Origin: Candidatus Nomurabacteria bacterium
GTDB lineage: Bacteria; Patescibacteriota; Minisyncoccia; Phycocordibacterales; CALRBL01
Length of the DNA stretch: 14,104 bases
Direction: 5' to 3'
NCBI GenBank assembly: GCA_943354075.1
Contig: CALRBL010000002.1
Span: forward strand, 1 to 14,104
Shown piece after piece: positions 7,012 through 13,454 of the stretch. A model generated the notes under the pieces. The model did not search any database. It was not told where the DNA came from and saw nothing but the letters and a program-made list of their open reading frames with translations. A program made the translations under genes and the position numbers. How positions within the stretch are numbered: position 1 is the first letter of the stretch; every line of letters starts with the position of its first letter.

Positions 7012-7130
7012 AAAAAGAAAGCATTTCTCTCCTTACACAACGACTTTTCTCGGTCCTCCCATCGTGCGAAGACTTCGAATGGTCCGGTCCTGCGAAAAGT
7101 GTTGTTTCAGTTGAGAAATGCTTTCTTTTT
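7012..7130 (-). terminator. Long-stem terminator after pilB
   Basis: An 18-bp perfect inverted repeat (7012-7029 with 7113-7130) closes a structured 83-base interior. Inside, ACAAC-g-ACTTTTC (7037-7049) pairs with GAAAAGT-GTTGT (7094-7105). GGTCC/GGTCC and CCAT/ATGG pairs and an apical CGAAG/CTTCG follow, so the whole element can fold as one long imperfect hairpin. On the minus strand the last arm ends in six T. The element overlaps the pilB stop codon (7129-7131). It likely ends pilB transcription before prgI. Confidence 0.75.
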
Positions 7131-8883
7131 ATTCTGATACCACTCTCAGAACTTCTTCAATCGTAGTCAATCCTTGAACTGATTTAAAGATTCCATCTTC
7201 GAGCATGGTCATCATCCCCTCTTTCTTGGCTTGTGCTTCGATGGCGTCTGATGTTGCGCCTTTCATCACGAGATCCTTAATAGTTGGTGTGACTTTGAGT
7301 ACTTCATGAATCCCAACGCGACTTGCATAACCATCTTCAGATGAAGCACTCTTTTTTGGTTTGTAGAATGAAATATTATCCCAATCCCCTTTTGCATCAA
7401 CGATCTTTTCTTTTTTAAGAAGATCGAGAAGATTGTCGAGATCGAGATGTTTTCCAAGTTCTGCAAGTTCATCTTTGCTGAGAATATATTTTTCTTTTTC
7501 TGCAGCGAGTTTTCGTACGAGTCGTTGTGCAACGATGACGCTGAGTGTGGAAACAAGAAGGAATGGCTCAACATGCATATCAATAAATCGTGGAATTGCT
7601 CCCGCTGCGGAATTGGTGTGGAGAGTAGAAAGCACTAAGTGTCCGGTGAGTGCGGCATTGATGGCGAGACTCGCAGTTTCGGTATCTCGAATTTCTCCCA
7701 CCATAATCACATCTGGATCTTGTCGAACAAGAGAGCGAAGTCCTGATGAGAATGTAAATCCGATATCAGGTTTTACTTGTGTCTGGTTGATGCGCTTCAT
7801 TTGGTATTCCACAGGATCTTCAATGGTTGAGATGTTTACGTCGGGAGTATTCAAGATATCGAGCACTGTGTAAAGTGTCGTTGTCTTTCCAGATCCAGTT
7901 GGTCCTGTGGTAAGGATCATTCCTGTCGAAAGTTTTGTTGCCTCATGGATTTGTTCAAGTCCTCTGCCGTGGAAACCAAGTCCTTCAAGGGTAAATCCAG
8001 AAACGTTTTCACGAAGGAGTCGCATAACTGTTTTTTCTCCGTAGTAGATGGGAAGTATGGAAACGCGGAATGAAATCTTTTCTCCATTCATATCGATTTT
8101 GAAACGTCCGTCTTGAGGAAGACGTTTCTCATCGAGCTTGAGATTGGAAAGCACCTTGATGCGTGCGGTGATGGAATCCCCTGCACTCTTTGGAAGAATC
8201 ATGGCGTCGTGGAGCATTCCATCGATACGATAGCGCACCACCACTTCATTTTCTTGAGGCTCGATATGAATATCGGATGCATTTTGAAGTGCAGCATGTT
8301 TCAAAAGTGTATCAACAACACGCACCACAGGAAGATCATCGGCAAGTTTCTTGAGATCTGCTTCGTTCATAGGCTTTCCATCGCCCCCTTCAGAGATTGC
8401 TTTGATAGTTACCGATTCCTTTTGAATAATATCTCCGAAATCCGCCTTGAGACTTTTTTGATATTGAAGAAGTGTAGACTTCATCGAAGCGGTGTCGGTA
8501 AGACGAGGAAGAATCTTGAGTCCGACTTTCTTCTTTACGAAATCGATCGCGCCAAGATCATCGGTATCAAGCATGGCCACTTCGAGACTGTCTGCATTCT
8601 TCTTGAAGGCAACGATGTTGTGATTGCGGGCGATTGGCTCGGGGATCATCGCAAGAATATCCGTGTCGATCTTGAGATCTTTAAGATCGATGAAAGGAAG
8701 TCCAAGCACGTATGCTTGGATCTTGCGAAGATCGTCTTCAGCGATGTGTCCCTGTTGCAAAAGAATATCTCCAAGCTCTACTTTTTTTTCTTCAGCTTCT
8801 TTCGACGCCGCTTTGATTTCCTTCTCATTGATGAGACCGGAATCGATAAGGTACTTTTCAAATTGAGATTTATTGATGAGCAC
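7129..8883 (-). CDS. pilB: PilB/GspE-type type IV pilus assembly ATPase
   Basis: This 584-residue hexameric motor drives pilin polymerisation at the inner membrane. An N-terminal MshEN/T2SSE-N domain (about 1-150; S-G-L-I, L-G-D-I-L-L-Q-Q-G, Y-V-L-G-L-P-F-I-D-L) precedes the secretion-ATPase domain. Visible there are A-S-D-I-H-I-E-P (202-209), Walker A G-P-T-G-S-G-K-T (327-334), the Asp box S-T-I-E-D-P-V-E-Y (352-360), Walker B D-V-I-M-V-G-E-I-R-D (391-400) and the His box T-G-H-L-V-L-S-T-L-H-T-N (413-424). Between A-Q-R-L-V-R-K-L (452-459) and R-V-G-I-H-E-V-L (522-529), where most PilB/GspE proteins bind zinc by four cysteines, there is none; a Lys/Asp/Glu-rich stretch replaces them. The start is GTG, chosen because an extended -10 box lies six bases upstream and no ATG fits the N-terminal domain. 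No pilC, pilT or pilin gene is in the window. Confidence 0.95.
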   Translation of the reverse strand: MLINKSQFEKYLIDSGLINEKEIKAASKEAEEKKVELGDILLQQGHIAEDDLRKIQAYVLGLPFIDLKDLKIDTDILAMIPEPIARNHNIVAFKKNADSLEVAMLDTDDLGAIDFVKKKVGLKILPRLTDTASMKSTLLQYQKSLKADFGDIIQKESVTIKAISEGGDGKPMNEADLKKLADDLPVVRVVDTLLKHAALQNASDIHIEPQENEVVVRYRIDGMLHDAMILPKSAGDSITARIKVLSNLKLDEKRLPQDGRFKIDMNGEKISFRVSILPIYYGEKTVMRLLRENVSGFTLEGLGFHGRGLEQIHEATKLSTGMILTTGPTGSGKTTTLYTVLDILNTPDVNISTIEDPVEYQMKRINQTQVKPDIGFTFSSGLRSLVRQDPDVIMVGEIRDTETASLAINAALTGHLVLSTLHTNSAAGAIPRFIDMHVEPFLLVSTLSVIVAQRLVRKLAAEKEKYILSKDELAELGKHLDLDNLLDLLKKEKIVDAKGDWDNISFYKPKKSASSEDGYASRVGIHEVLKVTPTIKDLVMKGATSDAIEAQAKKEGMMTMLEDGIFKSVQGLTTIEEVLRVVSE

Positions 8884-8889
8884 AAAAAT

Positions 8890-8898
8890 AGTATATCA
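8890..8898 (-). promoter_or_regulatory. Extended -10 box for leaderless pilB start (TGATATACT)
   Basis: TGATATACT reads on the minus strand and ends six bases before the GTG at 8883. It directly follows the T-run of an upstream terminator. Spacing and sequence match the boxes before prgI and the VirB4 N-terminal gene. Confidence 0.65.
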
Positions 8899-8927
8899 AA
8901 AAAGTGCGCGCTTGTGGCACGCACTTT
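8898..8927 (-). terminator. Hairpin terminator just upstream of pilB
   Basis: AAAGTGCG (8901-8908) pairs with CGCACTTT (8920-8927). Two more G-C pairs past one mismatch close a 5-base loop. On the minus strand it runs into six T (8903-8898). No gene annotated with confidence precedes it on this strand, so it implies a short minus-strand transcript from the pilB-nusA gap. Confidence 0.65.
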
Positions 8928-8947
8928 CCCTTCCTCGGGTTCCAGTG

Positions 8948-9068
8948 TTAATCTTCCTCCGTATCGTAATCAAACTCTTCGTCCACTAAGCGTTGAACGA
9001 GCGCGAGGTGTGCGATGGTTTCCTGAAAATCACTCTTATTCTCATCTTTGTCAATGAATCTTTGACAT
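8948..9068 (-). pseudogene. Possible small acidic protein gene with an interrupted reading frame
   Basis: ATG at 9068 gives five codons (M-S-K-I-H) and then UGA (9053-9051). Skipping one base there opens 34 codons ending at TAA (8950-8948): D-K-D-E-N-K-S-D-F-Q, a short helix-like middle (H-L-A-L-V-Q-R-L-V) and an acidic end (D-E-E-F-D-Y-D-T-E-E-D). The composition is protein-like and a terminator follows 21 bases after the stop. In the long frame there is no ATG, GTG or TTG except a GTG near the end; ATT at 9055 is the only other early start. It may be a gene broken by a 4-base duplication (ATTC-ATTG), a +1 frameshift gene, or use a rare start. A GTG at 9096 in the third frame gives another acidic start. 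It overlaps the nusA -35 box. Function unknown. Confidence 0.3.
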
Positions 9069-9090
9069 TTGGGTCGTTTTCGTATATATT
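9062..9090 (+). promoter_or_regulatory. Consensus promoter of the nusA-ppa-tig operon
   Basis: The -35 box TTGACA (9062-9067, perfect) and the -10 box TATATT (9085-9090) are separated by 17 bases. Transcription should begin near 9097 and give a leader of about 58 bases before nusA. It is the only clear -35/-10 promoter in the window. Confidence 0.8.
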
Positions 9091-9103
9091 GTACACATTA
9101 CTA

Positions 9104-9132
9104 GTTCGCCGCGAGGCGAGCTCGTTTTTTTT
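9104..9132 (+). terminator. Terminator-like hairpin in the nusA leader (possible attenuator)
   Basis: A 7-bp stem, GTTCGCC (9104-9110) with GGCGAGC (9115-9121) including one G-T pair, is closed by a GCGA (GNRA) loop. Three bases later comes a run of eight T (9125-9132). It lies between the promoter and the nusA ATG, so it would stop transcription early unless read through. Confidence 0.65.
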
Positions 9133-9154
9133 AGAAAAGCTAACACAATTACAT

Positions 9155-10333
9155 ATGTTTGATTTAAAAGTAATACATTCAGTCCTCGACCAACTCCAAG
9201 AAGAGCGAGGTATCCCTAAAGAAAAGGTCCTCGAAGCGATCGAGCTTTCCCTTGCAACCGCTTACAAGAAGGAATTTGGCAAGAAAAGCCAGTATATCCG
9301 CGCAAAATTCGACCTCAACACCGGATCTGCCATTTTTGAGCAGGTCAAAGTAGTTGTCGACGAATCCCAGGTCATCATTGGTGAGCCTGAAGAAGGTGAA
9401 GTCGTTGCAGAAGGAAAAGACGCCGAAAAGATCGAAGATTTGACCCCTGAAGGCAATTTGAAAGTCCGATATGACGACGAACACCACATTCTCATCGGTA
9501 CTGCCAAAATGATCAAGAAAGATGCCAAGCTCGGAGACGAGATGGTCTTTCCTCTTGAATCCAAGGCAGATTTCGGACGAATCGCTGCTCAGACCGCAAA
9601 ACAGGTCATCATCCAGAAGATCCGTGAAGCTGAAAAGGTCTCTGTTATGGGAGAATTCGGCCAGAAAGAGGGCGAAATTGTCACTGGATCGGTCCAGCGC
9701 GTTGAGCGAGGTAATATCTTCATCGATATGGGTCGCGCTTCAGGAATACTTCCTTTCGAAGAGCAAATTCCAGGTGAGCACTACCGTCAGGGAGAAAAAG
9801 TACGTATGTACCTTACTCGCGTAGAAGAAACCCCTCGTGGTATCTTCCTTCGCCTTTCTCGTTCTCACCCAAAATTCCTTTCAAAGCTCTTTGAGATCGA
9901 AGTTCCCGAAATCGCAGCTGGATCTGTTGAAGTAAAAGCTGTTGCCCGAGAAGCGGGAGCACGTTCAAAGATCGCTGTATTTTCTCACGATGCTCACGTT
10001 GATCCTGTTGGATCCATGGTTGGACAGCGCGGAGTACGTGTTTCTACTGTTATGAGCGAGCTCGGAGGTGAAAAGATTGACATCATCGAATGGTCTCCTG
10101 AAGCGGAGAAATTCATCGAGGATGCTCTTTCCCCTGCTAAAGTTGTTTCTGTAAAGGTAAATCCTGAAGAAGTATCAGCTGTTGTCGAAGTCGCTGAAGA
10201 CCAGCAGTCTCTCGCAATCGGAAAGGGTGGACAGAACGTCCGTCTTGCAGCCAAGCTTACCGGTTTCCGCATCGATATCCGTTCCGTACAGACGGAAACT
10301 GCCCCAGAAGCTGAAGAAATTATCAAGGAATAG
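9155..10333 (+). CDS. nusA: Transcription termination/antitermination factor NusA
   Basis: This 392-residue protein binds RNA polymerase and modulates pausing, termination and antitermination. The polymerase-binding N-terminal domain (about 1-165) starts with M-F-D-L-K-V-I-H-S-V. It is somewhat enlarged by an acidic stretch (about 75-115). The S1 RNA-binding domain (about 172-238) has G-S-V-Q-R-V-E-R-G-N-I-F-I-D-M. Two KH domains follow, with V-G-Q-R-G-V-R-V (289-296) and A-I-G-K-G-G-Q-N-V-R-L-A-A-K-L-T-G (354-370). It ends shortly after KH2 without the acidic repeats of proteobacterial NusA. ATG at 9155 is chosen over an upstream in-frame ATG (8993), because that extension crosses the promoter and leader hairpin and does not look like NusA. 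It heads an operon with ppa 18 bases downstream; the usual partners rimP and infB are not adjacent. Confidence 0.96.
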   Translation: MFDLKVIHSVLDQLQEERGIPKEKVLEAIELSLATAYKKEFGKKSQYIRAKFDLNTGSAIFEQVKVVVDESQVIIGEPEEGEVVAEGKDAEKIEDLTPEGNLKVRYDDEHHILIGTAKMIKKDAKLGDEMVFPLESKADFGRIAAQTAKQVIIQKIREAEKVSVMGEFGQKEGEIVTGSVQRVERGNIFIDMGRASGILPFEEQIPGEHYRQGEKVRMYLTRVEETPRGIFLRLSRSHPKFLSKLFEIEVPEIAAGSVEVKAVAREAGARSKIAVFSHDAHVDPVGSMVGQRGVRVSTVMSELGGEKIDIIEWSPEAEKFIEDALSPAKVVSVKVNPEEVSAVVEVAEDQQSLAIGKGGQNVRLAAKLTGFRIDIRSVQTETAPEAEEIIKE

Positions 10334-10351
10334 TATAAACATACAATATAT

Positions 10352-10876
10352 ATGAACCTATGGCATGACATTGATCCAGGAACAAAGGATAAGATGACAA
10401 CCATCATCGAAATCAACAAAGGATCAAAGAATAAGTATGAAATCGACAAAAAGACCGGCCTTATCGCACTCGATCGCGTAATGCACACTTCACAGGATTA
10501 TCCTTTCGATTACGGTTTTGTACCGCAGACTCTTTGGGATGATGGAGATCCATTGGATGTTGTAGTGTTGACCACCTACCCTCTCGTTCCTGGTCTTATG
10601 GCACATATCCGACCTGTTGCTATCATCAATATGATCGACGCAGGAGATTCTGATGCAAAGATCATTGGTGTTCCTGTGGAAGACCCACGATTCGACCATG
10701 TGAAGGATCTTGCTGATGTGAATGCTCATACTCTCAAAGAAATCCAACACTTCTTCCTTACCTACAAGAAACTCCAGAACAAGGAAGTAGTCATCGATGG
10801 TGTTGAAGGAAAGGATGCTGCAGAGGCGGCATTCGAGAAATCAATTAAGCTTTACAAGGAAAAGTTCGCGAAATAA
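10352..10876 (+). CDS. ppa: Inorganic pyrophosphatase, family I (soluble)
   Basis: This 174-residue enzyme hydrolyses pyrophosphate to two phosphates in the cytoplasm, using Mg2+, and so pulls nucleic-acid and protein synthesis forward. The family I signature D-G-D-P-L-D-V (64-70) is intact. Other conserved parts are I-E-I-N-K-G-S-K-N-K-Y-E-I-D (19-32, substrate-binding Lys and Glu), D-R-V-M (41-44), Y-P-F-D-Y-G-F-V-P-Q-T (50-60), R-P-V-A (87-90) and H-F-F-x-x-Y-K (133-139). The length is normal for bacterial Ppa. N-L-W-H-D-I at the start is typical of this subgroup and supports the ATG at 10352. It lies 18 bases after nusA and 3 bases before tig, so it is almost surely co-transcribed. An AT-rich stretch (TATAAAC, TACAAT) before the start could add an internal promoter, but spacing is poor. 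Confidence 0.96.
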   Translation: MNLWHDIDPGTKDKMTTIIEINKGSKNKYEIDKKTGLIALDRVMHTSQDYPFDYGFVPQTLWDDGDPLDVVVLTTYPLVPGLMAHIRPVAIINMIDAGDSDAKIIGVPVEDPRFDHVKDLADVNAHTLKEIQHFFLTYKKLQNKEVVIDGVEGKDAAEAAFEKSIKLYKEKFAK

Positions 10877-10879
10877 TTT

Positions 10880-11950
10880 ATGTCAAAAACGAAATCATTC
10901 ACCATCACCAAGAAAGAAGCTCTTCCCGGCTCGCAATACGTCATCGAGGGAGAGATTTCTGCTGAAGGTCTTGCAGTCGAAAAAAAACGAGCGCTTGATA
11001 AGTTTCAGCAGATCGTCTCAATCGATGGTTTTCGAAAGGGTCATATCCCTGAGAAGAATCTTATCGAGCATGTCGGCGAGCTTGCGGTTACTGAAGAACA
11101 GGCTTCTCTTGCTCTTGAGAAAGCGTATCCCGAGATCGTGAAGGAAGTCGGAGTTGCTGCTATCGGACAGCCGCTTGTTTCGATCACCAAGATCGCAACA
11201 GGTCAGCCTATGGGATTCAAGATTGAGACCGCTGTTGCACCTGATGTTACCCTTCCCGACTATAAGAAGCTCGCGAAGAAAGTGATGAGTAAGGAGGAAG
11301 AAGAGGTCGTCATCGACGCCGCGACTCTCGAAGAATCCATCAAAGAAATTCTTACTTCTGTAGCGCATAAGAACTTGCATGAAGTACAGGGCGAAACTGA
11401 ACATCATAATCATGATTTCAAGGACGAGGATCTTCCAGAGCTTACTGACGAGCTCGTGAAGACTCTCGGAAAGTTTGAAAATGTCGAGGATTTTAAGACA
11501 AAGCTCAAGTCAAACCTTTTGAACGAGAAGCAGGTCAAAGCGCGCGAAAAAAAGCGCATCGATGCAATGGCTGCTATTCTTGCTGAGATCAATGTAGAAA
11601 TTCCGGAACTTCTGATCGACAGCGAACTTGAAAAGATGGTGGGCCAGTTTAAGGACAGTATTTCTTCGATGAACCTTTCATACGAGCAGTATTTGGAAAA
11701 GATCGGTAAGACCGACGAGGATATCCGTGCAGAGTGGCGAGATGAAGCCAAGAAGCGCGGTACCATCCAGATCGTTTTGAACAAGATCTCTGAAACCGAA
11801 GATATTAAGCCAGGAAAGGAAGAGCTCGAACATCAAGTAAAGGAACTCCTTACTTACTACAAGGAAGCTGATCCAGAAAGCATGAGATATTATGTCGAGA
11901 CGATGATGACGAATGAGAAAGTGTGGAAGTTTTTAGAGGAGCAGAAGTAA
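10880..11950 (+). CDS. tig: Trigger factor without the prolyl-isomerase (FKBP) domain
   Basis: This 356-residue ribosome-associated chaperone binds nascent chains at the exit tunnel. The ribosome-docking loop G-F-R-K-G-H-I-P (50-57) in the N-terminal domain (about 1-132) is intact. Its end has P-D-V-T-L-P-D-Y-K (121-129), after which other trigger factors enter an FKBP-type domain of roughly 90-100 residues. Here a charged segment (S-K-E-E-E-E-V, about 137-185, with H-H-N-H at 175-178) runs almost directly into the C-terminal chaperone arms (L-T-D-E-L at 188-192, then long helices to 356). The C-terminal domain is helical and normal looking (I-P-E-L-L-I at 241-246). E. coli trigger factor has 432 residues; the lost length fits the missing domain. 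Chaperone function should remain; isomerase activity should not. It starts 3 bases after ppa and ends at a strong terminator. Confidence 0.93.
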   Translation: MSKTKSFTITKKEALPGSQYVIEGEISAEGLAVEKKRALDKFQQIVSIDGFRKGHIPEKNLIEHVGELAVTEEQASLALEKAYPEIVKEVGVAAIGQPLVSITKIATGQPMGFKIETAVAPDVTLPDYKKLAKKVMSKEEEEVVIDAATLEESIKEILTSVAHKNLHEVQGETEHHNHDFKDEDLPELTDELVKTLGKFENVEDFKTKLKSNLLNEKQVKAREKKRIDAMAAILAEINVEIPELLIDSELEKMVGQFKDSISSMNLSYEQYLEKIGKTDEDIRAEWRDEAKKRGTIQIVLNKISETEDIKPGKEELEHQVKELLTYYKEADPESMRYYVETMMTNEKVWKFLEEQK

Positions 11951-11954
11951 AGTA

Positions 11955-12062
11955 GTTAGACAAAAGAAAAAGAGTAAAGATAATTCTCTCTTCTCAACCC
12001 ATGGAATGAATTCCAAGAGGCCTCGAAGATCGAATTACTTTACTCTTTTTCTTTTGTCTAAC
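11955..12062. terminator. Bidirectional terminator between convergent tig and rsmE
   Basis: A perfect 25-bp inverted repeat (11955-11979 with 12038-12062) extends inward by TAATTC/GAATTA. It encloses a small hairpin TGGAA-TGAA-TTCCA (12002-12015). Arms are purine-rich on the left and T-rich on the right, so transcripts of either strand end in a U-rich arm. It begins 5 bases after the tig stop and covers the rsmE stop (12058-12060). Confidence 0.85.
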
Positions 12063-12777
12063 CGTTTAATATTTTCGCACTTCCAACAACTGCAGCGGTT
12101 TCGGCGCGGAGGGTGGTGGATCCGAGGGAGAGAAAATTCGCTTTTTTTTCTTTGAACATCTCAATCTCCTCTTTTGTCCATCCGCCCTCCGGTCCTATGA
12201 GAAGTCCGACACGATTGTCCTTTATGTCTTTTTCTGTAAAGGACACACTTCCCTTTTCGAGGACTATAAAAGACATATTGAATTTATTAAAGACATCTTC
12301 TAGTTTCATCACATCGTGGATAATGGGAGGTGCATTCCTGCCGCACTGCTCTGTCGCTTCAATTAAGATCTTCTCTGTCCGCCCTATATTAATGTCTTTC
12401 TTTTCGCTTCTGGATGAAACAATAGGAATGAAGTGCGAAACCCCCACCTCGGTGCCCTTCTGAAGAATCAAATCTACGTTATCCCTTTTTATAAGAGAGA
12501 AGAAAAGGAAGACCTCTTTCTTGAATGAAACATCGTTTTGGGTAATCGTCTCAATCTTAAAACTAATCTCGGTCCTACCTTCGAATGAAACGATGGTGGA
12601 GAGGTATTCGTTACCATTCCCGTTGAAGAATATGATTTTCTCTCCTGTTCGTAACCTGAGAACATTCTTCATTTGATGTGCCAGCTCGGGAAAATGGATG
12701 TCGAAAACGCTCCCGACGACGAGCTCCCCCTTCTTGATCGCTTTATCTTCTGGAATATAGAATCTGTGTAACTTCAT
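12058..12777 (-). CDS. rsmE: 16S rRNA (uracil-1498-N3)-methyltransferase RsmE
   Basis: This 239-residue SPOUT-fold enzyme transfers a methyl group from S-adenosylmethionine to N3 of U1498 in 16S rRNA of the small subunit. The N-terminal PUA-like part starts M-K-L-H-R-F-Y-I and has H-Q-M-K-N-V-L-R-L-R-T-G (34-45, the H-x-x-x-V-L-R motif). The SPOUT domain has K-G-T-E-V-G-V (107-113), E-Q-C-G-R (143-147), the SAM-binding L-I-G-P-E-G-G-W-T-K-E-E (193-204) and the knot motif L-G-S-T-T-L-R-A-E-T-A (218-228). Length is usual. It is convergent with tig and divergent from clpP (101-base gap). No Shine-Dalgarno is seen. No leaderless -10 box fits the ATG at 12777. Confidence 0.95.
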   Translation of the reverse strand: MKLHRFYIPEDKAIKKGELVVGSVFDIHFPELAHQMKNVLRLRTGEKIIFFNGNGNEYLSTIVSFEGRTEISFKIETITQNDVSFKKEVFLFFSLIKRDNVDLILQKGTEVGVSHFIPIVSSRSEKKDINIGRTEKILIEATEQCGRNAPPIIHDVMKLEDVFNKFNMSFIVLEKGSVSFTEKDIKDNRVGLLIGPEGGWTKEEIEMFKEKKANFLSLGSTTLRAETAAVVGSAKILNG

Positions 12778-12878
12778 GAATAACAGCTTCGCACGCCGCC
12801 CCTTCGCTGTAAAGTTTGTCTTTTGACCAAATTTAAGTATTATGGCTTCGTACCCTTATTATTTTAAAATTGAAAACC
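12778..12878. promoter_or_regulatory. Divergent rsmE/clpP intergenic region with probable promoters
   Basis: This 101-base, partly AT-rich gap must drive both genes. For clpP, TATTAT (12838-12843) or TAAAAT (12865-12870, eight bases before the ATG) could be the -10 box. TTGACC (12823-12828) resembles a -35 box but its spacing to TATTAT is only 9, so no pair is convincing. No heat-shock inverted repeat (CIRCE) is seen. Confidence 0.3.
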
Positions 12879-13448
12879 ATGTTAATCCCAACTGTAATTG
12901 AAAAGTCGCAGTTCGGGGAACGGGCATACGACATCTTTTCCCGCCTGCTTCGCGAACGAATCATATTTTTAGGAGGTCCAATCGACGACAATGTAGCCAA
13001 TCTTATCATCGCTCAATTACTCTTCCTTCAGTCGGAAGATGCTAAAAAGGACATTACTTTATATGTTAACTCTCCAGGAGGAAGTGTTACCGCAGGTCTT
13101 GCTATAGTAGACACAATGAATCATATCAAGCCTCAGGTTTCGACCTTGTGTGTTGGTATTGCAGCCTCAATGGGAGCTGTCATCTTATCTGCAGGTGCTA
13201 AAGGTAAGCGTCATGCTCTCTCGAATTCCGAGATCATGATCCATCAGCCAAGCGGAGGTTATGAAGGTCAGGCTTCTGATATTGAAATCGGTGCCAAAAG
13301 AATCATTAAGAATCGAGAGATTCTTAACAAAATCCTTGCAAAAAACACAGGTCAGACTGTTTCTAAAATAGAAAAAGACGCGGATCGAGACTTTTTCTTA
13401 AACGCTGACGAAGCGAAGAAGTACGGAATTATCGACTCAGTTCTCTAA
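12879..13448 (+). CDS. clpP: ATP-dependent Clp protease proteolytic subunit ClpP
   Basis: This 189-residue serine peptidase forms the barrel that degrades proteins fed by ClpX or ClpA/C unfoldases. The start [23 protein letters not shown] is typical. Catalytic residues are Ser97 in G-I-A-A-S-M-G-A, His122 in I-M-I-H-Q-P-S-G-G and Asp171 in D-A-D-R-D-F-F-L, the same numbers as in mature E. coli ClpP. N-S-P-G-G-S-V (64-70), the oxyanion region, is intact. An in-frame TTG at 12870 would add three residues (M-K-T), but ATG at 12879 matches family starts and numbering. No long propeptide is present. rny follows after 6 bases, suggesting a shared transcript for protein and RNA turnover. Confidence 0.97.
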   Translation: MLIPTVIEKSQFGERAYDIFSRLLRERIIFLGGPIDDNVANLIIAQLLFLQSEDAKKDITLYVNSPGGSVTAGLAIVDTMNHIKPQVSTLCVGIAASMGAVILSAGAKGKRHALSNSEIMIHQPSGGYEGQASDIEIGAKRIIKNREILNKILAKNTGQTVSKIEKDADRDFFLNADEAKKYGIIDSVL

Positions 13449-13454
13449 AACTAT

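Noticed and set aside
9051..9053. UGA recoded as glycine, as in some CPR lineages
   Set aside because: Recoding would not help, because the same frame soon meets UAA. No other gene here has an in-frame UGA.
8113..9057. Long plus-strand open frame (314 codons) opposite pilB
   Set aside because: It lies wholly antisense to an unmistakable PilB, has no recognisable motif, and its composition (many Cys, His, Phe, Ile) is that of a mirrored frame.
8993..9154. Longer NusA starting at an upstream in-frame ATG
   Set aside because: The added 54 residues cross the TTGACA/TATATT promoter and the leader hairpin and do not resemble NusA. The ATG at 9155 gives the normal N-terminus.
9994..10488. Minus-strand frame opposite the end of nusA
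   Set aside because: It spans the nusA-ppa junction antisense to two certain genes, with no motif and low-complexity Ser/Phe-rich composition.
12870..12878. TTG start of ClpP three codons upstream
   Set aside because: The ATG at 12879 fits the family start and gives standard active-site numbering (97, 122, 171).
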